Shown here: positions 13,160 to 25,300 of the stretch, one piece after another
Position numbering within the stretch: position 1 is the stretch's first letter
How the letters are laid out: each line of letters opens with the position of its first letter
Source of the DNA: Zhengitettix transpicula
Lineage: Eukaryota; Arthropoda; Insecta; Orthoptera; Tetrigidae
Length of the DNA stretch: 64,000 nt
Assembly: GCA_037074705.1 (NCBI GenBank)
Contig: CM073593.1
Location: 61,049,501 to 61,113,500, forward strand
Reading direction: 5' to 3'
The notes under the pieces: model-generated
Databases searched by the model: none
What the model saw: the letters and a program-made list of their open reading frames with translations, nothing else
What the model was told of the DNA's origin: nothing
Made by a program: the position numbers and the translations under genes

Positions 13160-13346
13160 GCGCTGGATCGCGACCCGCCGCACGGCCGCCCCCAGTGGCG
13201 CTTCACCGTTTTCGCCCAGGATGAAGGCGGAGAAGGACTCGTGGGCTACGCGGATGTTCAGGTCAGCCTCAAGGATGTTAATGACAACGCACCTCACTTC
13301 CAGCAGCCTGTTTATTGGGGTAACATCACAGAGAACAGCTCAGCAG
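13160..13346 (+). CDS. CadN: Cadherin exon 1 of window (GC-rich)
   Basis: It encodes residues 1-62, beginning [15 protein letters not shown] and passing through the calcium-binding linker DVNDNAPHF into the start of the next repeat (ENSSA). The acceptor is TTCTTGTTCAG and the donor GCAG|GTAATT. It ends with one spare base (phase 1), which exon 2 completes as Gly. By eye it is far richer in G, C and CpG than every other exon, and it stands 16.6 kb from exon 2. Membership of the same transcript is supported by phase and protein homology but not proven. Confidence 0.85.
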
Positions 13347-16300
13347 GTAATTTTCTTCCTGTCAAAGCAAGCTCCATATGTTCGTTGTTTTGATTAAGGA
13401 AAATCTGTTACAACGTATGTGTTTGTTTCTTAAGTCCTTGCCAGACGAGATTATTAATCGAGCTGAAAGGGTTGTTCAGGGACTCGTTAAATTAAAGTTT
13501 GATACAGATTGGACGAGAATGTATTATGACTTCAGTAGTAAAACTATTTTAGTTTATAAGAATTATTTTTGTAACAAAACAACTACTAAAACAGTGCAAC
13601 GAATTTAATTTGCTCGTCCATTTGAAGAGTAAGAACTCTAACTTAAGATTAATATTTTACTTTCTTTACTCTTTTGTAATTTTATAATTTCTATAATTGC
13701 CCTGTTACCTTTTTATGAATTAATAAAGAAGAAAAATAGAAATTCTGACTCTGATATAAATAACTATTGGTTTCCATCTGCAGACAGCCGTTCTTTTAAA
13801 AAATTCTCTAACTAAAAATTTCTTTTGCAATTGCAAACACATCTCATTAACAGTGATACATATAAAAATATATTCTGACTATTGAGAAAACAAATGAATA
13901 AATAAAAATCAGCCAATTTTAAGTCAGAAAAAAGAATTTATTAATGTTAAATTAAACAACGTTTCGTTGCTTATGTGGCGACCTAATCAGGTTAAAGTTT
14001 TTCAAAAAAAATTATCAGCAGTGATTGACCTGTCTATTGAACCTTTTTAAACTTGAACCTGATGAGATCACCAAATAAGCGACGAAACGTTGTTTAATTT
14101 TACATTAGTTTATTCATTTTTCTGACTTAAAATTGGCTGATGTTTATTTATTTACATCCAAAGTGGCGTTAGTTTCATAAAACGTCTACAATAACAATAC
14201 ATATACTCGCGCTACCCTGTTTATAATTCTGAAAATATATAAAACCATACACGGTTATTGTGAATTTTTTCGATCGTGTTGGCGGTCGGGTAAGTTCGGG
14301 TTACAGCGGAAGCCTTACCTATATTAATTGTTTGTTTATAATATATAAAAAATAAAGTTTTATTTCTGTGTATATAAATTTGATGATAAACAGCCAATGA
14401 CAGACAATTGAAAAACTTTTTTATCTATTTATTAAATTGCTATATATCTCTGTGTTTATTTTTCCTCTATCATCTTGCCTGAAGAGCGTCCATATGAGAA
14501 CTGAAACATGTCTCAATTTAATTATTAATTAATAAAACAGTTTTCTAATTGTCTGTTATTGGATTTTTATCATCAAATTTATAAAAAATAACTGATTTAT
14601 ACATATAAATGTAAGACAGTGCAATTGATTAGTATATTCTTATATAATCGTTATAATTTATAAATTAAATTTTTCAAGTATTACCTGAATATATGTATGT
14701 GTTATATCATGCATTGCTGTGTATGGAACCGAGGTTATGGAGAAGTCGTGACTTGTCACAGTGCGAACCCAACTTATTAACGTTGCCGTCTCACACTATC
14801 AGACTGACGTCTGGTGATTACAACGAGCCACTGTTAATAATAATATAATATATTCGGTGCGCTAATAAAAATTATGATTTTATTAAAGGCTCTGTTTCCC
14901 TGCATCCTTTTGAGAAGCTACAGAGAGATTTTCGAGGTAGGCTGCTTGAGGGTAATCCACATTGTGGAAACTTCCCTATAATAGCATATGAAAGGATAGA
15001 AAATGGTTTGCAGAAGGGAGTGTAAGGTAGTCAAAGGTTAACTATGGTCCCCTTGCTTTAGTATAAGGATCGTCATAATGAGATGCAATCCTAGAAAAAC
15101 ATGCTCCTCGTAGGTCGGGCTTTCGGTACTTGTCCCACGTCGCGGGACGACTAGAGTGGGGTTTTCAACAATGACACGACATTTCCGTGTCAATGCTTCA
15201 ACCAGATTTGGAATCAGTTCGTTGACTGTTCCAAATGTCTGTGATCCTGGAGAATAAATCTCTTAAAACTAACATAAGTGTCTCGGCTTAATTCAAAGCC
15301 ATTCAAAAAAATTGTATAAGATCCAGACTATAAATCAAGTACCAACTACGTAATAATTCCAAAGTACAGTGATTTTATAATTTATATGTAATGTAAATAT
15401 ATCACGAGGTGTTTATAGCGTTAATATTATATTCGCTCAAGTTTCTGAAACATACGCAGATAACTTTATAACTATTATTCCACCCATTAGCAGATGCCAT
15501 TTAACAGCTGCAGCCGCCCATGAAGACTTGCATTTACCTTTAACAGCCCAACGACTACGGCAAAGTACGACGAGAACAGTTGCTCGGGGACTTGCTCGAT
15601 TATACCTGTGAGGGTTGTATGCAACGTGCATCCTTCTAACGACCACCAAAAGAAAAAAAAATCTCTTCTAGTTCTTGGACGGAAATGGTTTCTGAACACA
15701 CCAAATAAACGACCAAAATAGTTCAGGACTAAACTGCAAACTCGAAACGTATTATTCGATGTGAATAACGAAATTTCGTTGAATATGGAACGTTTTCTCA
15801 TGGCACAGCTAATTGGAAATATTTCCCTCTCTGACCCTTTAATATCAACAATACAGATTCTCTTATTTGCGAAAACTAGTTTTAAATAGGTCATAAAAAT
15901 TAACAGCCTTAGAAAATGTAATGTGATACATACAATTATAATATGAAACTGTGAAGTGTGTATCTCAGAAAGATAACGCGCCATTAGCCGACACTGCCAA
16001 CTCTCTCGAGCTTCTACGAGACCTATGCATATTCATTGAGATTTGAAAAAAAAAAAGTTGCGGAATATTGTTAAAATTTTATAATAAAAATTCGAATATT
16101 ATTCCGGATTTATTAGCGTAATATTGCATATTGGATCAAAATATTGAGTTGTTAATGTAAAAAATTTTTATTTTAAATTCAAAAATATTCTAAAAAGCTG
16201 TATAAATGTAAGTCATTTCGCCTCTCGGAAAAACATTTAATTTAATTCTAATTTTACATAATTATCACATTTTTAAAATTTAGAATTTTGGAATTTGTAA

Positions 16301-19300
16301 TATACAAATTTATCATTTAACTGAAATTTATATCACCTGAAGAGGTTCCCAAAAAGTTAGGAATGAAACGTTGTGAACCTATATTGTTTTGAATTTTTGT
16401 ATAATAAATATATAAATAATAGGTTGATGTTCTTATACGCCTACTGGTGACCATTATCTAAATATACATAAAATAGTAGTAAAATAAACCGTTTTTTATA
16501 TATTTTTAAATATTTCAACAACAAAAAATTGATTAATTTTTTTTACGTTGGTCCTAAATAAAATTTTAAAAAGCTTTAAATGCTAATATGAGCGGTGATT
16601 AAAAATTAGGTCAACTTGCCCATTTTCGATCACTACTGCAGCATCCAAGGGGTCTCTTTCGCCCTCTCATAGAGACGTTGATCTCCCTGGATTGCCATGT
16701 TAGTTTTCCGCACGACGTATACTGTGGGTGCCGCATCCTGAGGGACAGAACATTAATCCTGAGGATCAGAGTGAGGCACGATGTTATTTCACGTTAATCC
16801 TTCAGGGTATTAAACGTTTCAGGAGACGGTGTTCATCCACGACGTCTATAACAACATCTCGTAAAGCGACCATTTTTTTACGTCGGATCTGTTCGAACTA
16901 ACATGTCACGCCAATTTAACACAAAATAATAACAATTACATTATTCTCAATTTAAAATAATATTAGTTCATCTGAAATAATAAGAGTAAATTTATAATAA
17001 ATATAAAAAATAGTTTTATATTTGAGAACGTAATAATAACATTATTTGAGATATTATTAAAAATCTTAACATACTACAGGCACCGCAGTAAAATTATTTT
17101 ATGAGAATAATTTTTCATATTTAATTTCGTCACTCAGCAACTTATCTCTGTTTATTTCATAATTTTTACTAGCTAAAATTGTTTTCTTTATATACAGCCC
17201 TGTATATCACTCCACCCATTACAAAGTTTTCCAGGACAGTAATTTATTTTGACTAGTGGAGCTTTCTGTCCTCGGCGTCTTTTCAAGTGTGAATTATATT
17301 TTTTTTAAAAAAATTAGCACCGCCTTTGAAGATTACTTGCCCTCGGCAACCCTTCCAAGAACAATAAATCGCAATAAATAAACTACACAGCCAATATGTC
17401 AGCAAAAATTTATTCATTAAAGCAAAAAGTCATTTCAATATAACGTTTCAACCACAATTTTGGGACTTAAACATGAAATATACAGTCTTGAATATATGCA
17501 TATATATTTAAAAGTACAAATATATATTTATAATCATGAACTGTATCCTACGACAGTTGTAAGATTGTCGCTTACATCTGACCAAACTCAAATTTCATAT
17601 AGGCTCTTTATTCAAAACTGTATATTACCTGAAGAAGTGCGAAAGTTATGAACGAAACGTTGTATTCAAATGATTTATTTTGTTTTAATCAAGTAATACA
17701 TTTTTTTGACATGTTACCTGTGCTATTTATTTATTAATTTAATGATAGTTGTCAGATTATATTAAAAAATATATTTCCATAGTCCATAATGAACAGGGAA
17801 CTCGAAGTTGATTCCACGACGTGACTTTCATCGCCTGACTGCTGAGTAATTCTTACAAAATGTTGGAAATTCAGATAAAACTTCATTACACTCTAAATTT
17901 TATGTCAGTTTATCAATTTTTAGCAAAATTAAAGTTGTTTTGATTAATTACATCTATTATTTCCACAAGTTAGATATTGCTTTTACATTAAACATCAAGC
18001 AATTCATCGATAGCCTAAAATACATAACTTTTTACTTTAACATAAATTCAATACGTTTATCATGAGAATCCCATTTTATACAACCATTTTTAAGATAAAA
18101 ACGTAGCAACGTATCCTTCATAAAAGCCTTTTCTGATCATTTGTCATAATATTGCGAGCTGTCCCCAAAAAGCTTTCTCTGCACAAGTCATTGGAAGTCC
18201 GGCTTGAGCAAGACAGATTGAATTAATGTCAAAGAGGATTTAACGTAAGTCGTCCAATGAATCTCTGTTGCTGATGACTTCATTTTGTGAAATTTTTAAT
18301 ATCCTAAAACGAACCATTTTTTTATTAATTTGAGTGGATTTTACGACTCTGTAACTGGTAATTAAAATACTCCATTACGTCATGCATCAAACAGGACATA
18401 ATTAAAAAAAATTCCTCGCTGATCAAAGAAACATACTGGAAATTTAAATGAAATGGTTATCACTTTTAGAACTCAAGCAAAATAATAATTAATTTTAATA
18501 TGTGAAGTACGTGTTACAAAGTAACATGTAACACGTTTCATTTTTCTCTACCGCAAACGTAAGAGGAATGATAAAAGGAAGCCTGTGCATTGACTAATTC
18601 GCAATGTGCTTGTGTACATATCTTTACTGTAATTCTCGGAAAATAAAGAATATATAACATTTCTCTTTGAAAGAACATGTGTATAAAAATGGCGTTTCTC
18701 TTTCTTCGGGTGCCGTGGCGTACTATTATTCCAATGGAAAACATTGTTCCTGTACTATATAATTGAAGGCGTGTTTATTGAAATATTCAGACGATATATA
18801 CAAACTCTTGATAAATTTATATACATAGGTATTCCATATTTTCAATTTATTGCATTGGTTGTCTAAAACGAGTTGGTTGTTATTTATAAAATTCGAAAGT
18901 GTGTTAACATTAACTTCATTTAATTATACTCCATATAAGAACTTCTTTATCTTCTAATACATTAAAAATTGAAAATATCTCTGAATATAGGCTGTAAAAA
19001 TTTTATTCTTATCTCTGAATGTAGCCTGAATTAAAAGCTGAGTAGCTTATATTTTAATATTGCTTCACCTTATCGCATTGACACAAAAGTCGAAAAAAAA
19101 TGCTGTTTAAATAATTGTTGAAGGTAAATAGAACCTTCTTCAATCGGAAGCTTGTACTCGAAATCATTAAATGACATTCTTGTGAAATACAATAATATTT
19201 ATATACAGCCGGCCCCAAGATGCTTCTTAGGGCTCCAATGCTTTCTTGGAACATTTACAGAGAAATGAATGGTGGTCTCCATAAAGTTTTCTTTTTTTTT

Positions 19301-22300
19301 CCTCTCGATTTGTTGGCTGGAGAGGAAGGGGACAGCCTCACCAGGAGCCCACCATCTCCGCAAACGAGAGACGAATGAAATGACGCGTAAGAAGCCCTGT
19401 CCTCACATTATGTTTCCCTCCACTAAGTTGCGTTCTGACCCATAATATGAAATTGTGGGCTCTCGAGAACCAAAATGCTCTTGGATCTTTGTCTCAGTTT
19501 CTAAATTGCATGTAAGTATATATGTCACGAATTTGGTCGGATATAAAATTATATTTGTTCGAAAATGTTACGACCGTTGAGGAGAACAGAGAGTTTAGTA
19601 TTACAAACCTGCTCTTTTTTATTGTTATTAGTCTTTATTTGCAGTCACATGAACTATTAAGGTCATCAGCCCCCCTTCTGTTTCCCTTTTCATATCTTTA
19701 CAGCTTATTAATGACATTCTCCTTAATCATGATAACTTTTTTCTTAATGATTTACTTTACAGTTCATAATATAATCCATTTACATCCACGAAATTAAGCA
19801 GCTCCCTTATGACGTCCTGAGATGAGAAGAAATTGCGATGGAGTAGCGAAACCTGCTATTTGTTATTCCATAATCCGTAATGGAACATTTGGGGACGAAA
19901 AAAATTATGATGCAGATTGTGGCTCGTTGTTACTAACGGTACATGATTTATTCTTAAAAAATTGGAAAACTCATCACTAAACAAGGATATGAAGGATGAA
20001 TATTGAGAAAGGTGCAATTTTTCTGGGTATATTTCCTTTCAAATCACGGCGATGGAAAAACTTAAGTATTGCAGTCAGCTCTTGAATGTGTACGTCTATG
20101 TAATGGATTTAGCATCATTTCAACTCGAGAGTCCTTGAGACTTAGTTATTCCAGCTAAACGAATCTGAATGAAGGGGAAGCCTTAACTCTATTATAAGCA
20201 TGCCGTGAAAGCAGCCCTCGACTTTATTCAATATGAGTCCCAGGAAATACGCTTTTGTTCGTCGCTGTTGTACGGTGGATGTATGGTTTTGTTGACGGGA
20301 GTTGTGCCGAATCTAGAATTAACGATTTTGTATCAATCGACGTTTGTACACTTTCTCTTTTTGCCACTGTAGCCTGCGCACAAATTTTGAGCAAAAAATA
20401 TCTAACAAGCTGTAAAATGAATGCAGGGATGATCATGTCACTGACTCTACCAATCAACTCAAAGAGGTCAGGGGCGTTCTTCTAAATTATGTTATAAATT
20501 ATTTCTCCGCACGTTCTATTAGTTTTGAAAGATTTCGGGTAAGAAAATTTCTAGTACGACAATGACGAACTTAATTAAAAACATTCTGCCTAAACCGATC
20601 GTTGTGAATTTTACCAGAATTAAACCGTCCGACAAAAATAGAAAATTATATTAGTGGATCCACTACGGAAAATCCTTATCTCATATCTTTGCTAAAATAG
20701 TAAAGAGAGATTTGTAAACCGTATGCATTTACTTATCAGATTAATTAAGCTATTTTAGATACGTAAATGATATATTTTTCATCATCCCCAATATTCACTT
20801 GAACAAATAACTCAGCATTTAAGAATAATTGCCATTTGAAACTTAGAGGAATCACTCTCAGAAATAATCCTTGATTACATGCCTAACCACAAAAAAGTAT
20901 TGTTTATAATCTAGTAAATTTATAAGTCAAATTATGTCCTCATTGGTATCATAGAGATAATCTTGACAAAATTGTTATTATTCTTCTTCTAAATTATTAC
21001 CCATTACATTTTATTTACAAATATATCCAAATTAGATTGATTAAAATTAAGTACGATAATAACAAGTCAACAGTTAAAAAGCGTAATAATAAATTGTTTT
21101 TTATCCTACTGTCTATTTTGAAAATATACAGTATAAAATTATTGACTTGTTTAGTAATTATGATTTTTTTCCTCTCTGTTTTTGAACTAAGGTTCCCACA
21201 AGCCGAGGCACCTCGGCCTGTTTTGAGAGGTGTATGTTCCGGGGTCATAGACCTTGGGCATACGGTAAGAGTTGTCCGCTATTCCCATTGGAATAGTCGG
21301 CCAGCTGCCTCCTAAACTGGTCGAGGCACGGAGAAGGGAATGCTGCGTCCCCACAGCAAACTCCTCTCCCGCTATCGGAAGGGCGTGGGAAAAGAACCCA
21401 ATGCCAGACCTACATGATGCAGGTTTTTCTAGGGTTTTCCCTGCATTTCTTTAGGCGAATGCCGGGTAGGATCCTTAAACTATAGCCCGGGGGCCCTAGT
21501 TAACCCTTGGCTACCTTCTTCTACCCTTCCGCATCCCCCCTTTCAAATTCCTTCCTATGCTATTAAAGGCGAGTTGCCCAAAGTGTATTACCCTCATGTT
21601 GCCCTAAAAAAAGTAATTATGATATTCGAGTTATTTTTTAAAACTCCAATAAGTTAAATTTCATCAAATTATTAAAGACAAAATTAATTTTTTATGTAAA
21701 AATAATTTTGTTAAAAAAATTAATTGTTTAGATGTAATGCTTGTTATATCGGTCTTTAAAACTAGGAATCAATAAACATAAAAACAATTTAAAATTTAAC
21801 GTAAAAAATTATTCAGTTGTTACGAAACATTTATTTTTTAAAAAAGAAAATGATTTCGATTGGCATTATTTACAGATTTTCAGATGAAGAATGCAAATAT
21901 TACTCCAGATTGAGTGAAATGTTGTATATTAGATCCTATGATTCGGTCGTTAATGTGATAAATGATACTAATAAATTAAATAGAATTTATGATTCCTTGT
22001 TAATGTAATCAGTAAATTTTTATTATTTACATTGCTTTTTTAAATACAAAAATACTCTCAACAGTTGTGTAAATATATCAGTCGTTTCGGCCGCAAATTT
22101 GTGAAAATCGGGCCATAGAAATTTCTGTTCGTCTACGTTTCATGTAATTAATTGTGGGTAATGTCCTACCATTTTTTTAAAATAATTGTATTGTAAATTA
22201 CAATGTTTGAAATAATTTTATTTTATAAGGTATTTTGAGCTAACGAATTCACAATTATATCATTTAACTAAAATTTATAATATCTGAAGATCCAGTTTTA

Positions 22301-25300
22301 TTACGTCATAGTTTTGAAATGTTTTAAATTGCATTATATCAGTGAATTTTCTTCTTCATGTAGTCTAAAGGTTGTTGGGTTGTTTAAGGAAATCTATTTT
22401 CTTTTTCAGAAAAAATAAGAGTTCAATTTCGAAATCTATGAGAATTAAACCTCAAGGAAAATATTGTATTGTGCGCCATATTTATAGTCGGTGTTTTCGG
22501 TCCATTAAGTGCCTTGTTATAAGGTCGATTTGTCTCGGACGATAAACTTCGTGTAACGAGGGCGAGTGGTTCCCTTGGCTGTGACCGAAGAATCGTAACA
22601 CTAAAGTTCTGCGAGGTTTCACAGGTTAACGGACAATACCTGGACCCTCATTTATGCTTCCTTTTTATTCTTCTCGGAAGTATCACATGATGAAACGACC
22701 GCTGAGCCGTTTACAGTTTACATACCCTGTTTAAGCGCATCTACAGGGCAGTTAAACTCAGTGCAAAAGAGTCAAATTACGTTAAACATAAATATATATT
22801 GTAATGTAATTAAAGTGATAAAATAAATACCACGCACTGTTTCTGAAATCCATATTACTTTCGTTGGATGATTAAAAAAAATGTAAAGAACTGTTAAGAA
22901 CGACAAACCGCACAACAAATTTACTAAAATTACTCTCAATGTTATTTTAAATATAGTCCTTAAAGCCACTTATTTTAAGTTTAATATCATCAATTCAAAG
23001 GTTTAGTCATGGGAAGCTTTTTTTAACATTTCTTTGTTGAAATTTTGCCTTTTACTTCCATTCAAACCTGTGTGCTATATTAGATACGTACAGTCATCCT
23101 TATAGTCAGTTCTTTCAATGCCCATCATCCAAATTTGCAATTTACTCACGAGTTCGAATTGAAGAATTTGTGCCGCTTGTCGTTCTTAAGAGTTCTAAGC
23201 AAGTTTTCCTCACCTGACGAAGGCAACAAATATTTCAGAAACGTTGCTTGCTATATATTTTATCTCTTAATTTAATTGCATTGATGTTAGATTTAAAATA
23301 AAGCTTTCACTAGTGTCAACGTCTAAAATATTAGCATTTCGTCCATCAAAGATAATAATGTACAAATCGATGCAATGAAACTCAACAATAAATATTATTC
23401 GGTTACTTTTACTCTAACTTCTTCGCTACCATAAACATTGAAATTTACATATAAGAACGGAAATACATTTCGTTTTAAATTGAACATGACGGCCACGGCA
23501 TCATATTTTGTAAGTCTAACAAAATATACTTTTTTTCTGACCAATGTTTCTTAAAAATGTTATTCTAATCATTGTAATTGTTTTGTTCTTTCTGTAGTTT
23601 TAAGCTTGAACCTGATGTGGTCGCAAAATAAGCGATGAAACTATTTAAATTTAATTAATAAATTCTTTTTTTCGGACTTAAAATTGTCTGATGTTTATTT
23701 ATTTATTTTTTTATTCTCTCAATAGATGTATATATATTATGAAATACATTTAGTTGATTCTCTTTGTTTGAGATGTATCTAAAAATTATTTAAGAAATAT
23801 AATGAAAAAACAAAAGGTTGATTCTCACTCAAATAAAGTTAACTTTAATATGGTTGCTTTCAATAAAAATATTTTGTTAATTTAGTTCTAATTTTTGTCT
23901 GCTAAAATAATTTTATCACCTCCATCAATTTCCATGGCCGAAATGAGAGTCGAGAAGGCCAATCAAACATTTCACAAACCTTATATAGTTGTAGCTCTAT
24001 ATTTTTACAAGAATAATTTTAATAATACATTATTATAAATCATAATAACACAGAATCATAAATGGAATTTAATTTTTGTGTACATCAACTGATAGCATTT
24101 CGAACATCAAATGTGGATAGTTATTCATTTCTTCATCTAAGATTTTTACATTAATACAATCAATTTTATGATTATTTATGTACACACATTTGATAAGACA
24201 AGATTACTTACCTACTGGTTGTTTTAAATTAGAAAAATGTTCTTTAATTCTAGTTTGAAACTTTCGTTTAGTTTGACCGATATAACAGGTTTTACAATCA
24301 AAATAAATTTTAATTTTTATCAATAAATTCTGACTTTTGTCCAACTTTCACTAATTATATTTAATACAAGTCAGATATAGTTTCAATTTTTAATTACAAT
24401 TCTTTCGTAATACGTCACACTTTTATTTTTCGTCGCCTGTTACTGCGTGAACTTCAACAGTTTTAACTTAATAACACATGAGTAAAACAACTAGGTTTGC
24501 AATTTAGTTGTGTGGTATTAAATCGCCTTGTTTTATCTGTTTATTAGGCTACTTATTATATATATATTTTTGTTAATATATAGCTAATACAACCTTTTTT
24601 GTGTGTTTAAATGTAATTGTTTTTGGGATTGTTAAGAATCATTCATATAACTGGACTAAGATATTAACGGATCACCAAAGATTATAAAGTTAAGAAGTAA
24701 CAAATATATTTCTTCTCTTTTTATAATTATATCTGTAATTTTTAATCCCTTTACTGTTAACCTGAAGAAGCTACTCATTGGGACTGAAACGTTATTAAAT
24801 TGAATTATAAATTTTAATTGTGTGTTTTGGCCTTAAAAGAAATTTAAAATATACGGACGAAAATCATCATTATTGTTAAGAATCTTCAAGAATCCCTTAA
24901 ATCATTAAGTCTTCATCTTGTCCACACAGACAACAGTCAAGGCTATCACTATGGAGAATTTGAAAACATCCCCACTATGTAATTTTATAGATATCACTGG
25001 AAAACTAAATCCTACATGTAGATTGTCTTTTCCGACGGAGAAAATACGGGTTCAATTTTCCTCGGAAGACGTTAAGCTCTAGTTCGCGTTTGATGTACGG
25101 TTCATTACTCGCAAAGAAACTTTTCTTTAGTTTCAATCCCTATATCTAAAAGATGTTTGCTCCTGCCTTCGGCTTTCCCAAAGTATAATGACGTAGCTAA
25201 TTAGCCACTGTGATATTACGAACAGATTAAATTTATCCGTTTATGAAACCACTAATAATTTTCCAACCTTTCCCCGTCACTCTTATTATTTTTATTCTGC

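Noticed and set aside
15487..15984. Longest open frame in the window (165 codons, minus strand)
   Set aside because: Biased, low-complexity composition, no domain, no codon-usage signal, overlapped by another frame on the same strand, and located inside the large intron. Most likely chance.
16610..16880. GC-richer patch that might be an exon or gene fragment
   Set aside because: No frame gives a recognisable protein and no repeat partner was found in the window.
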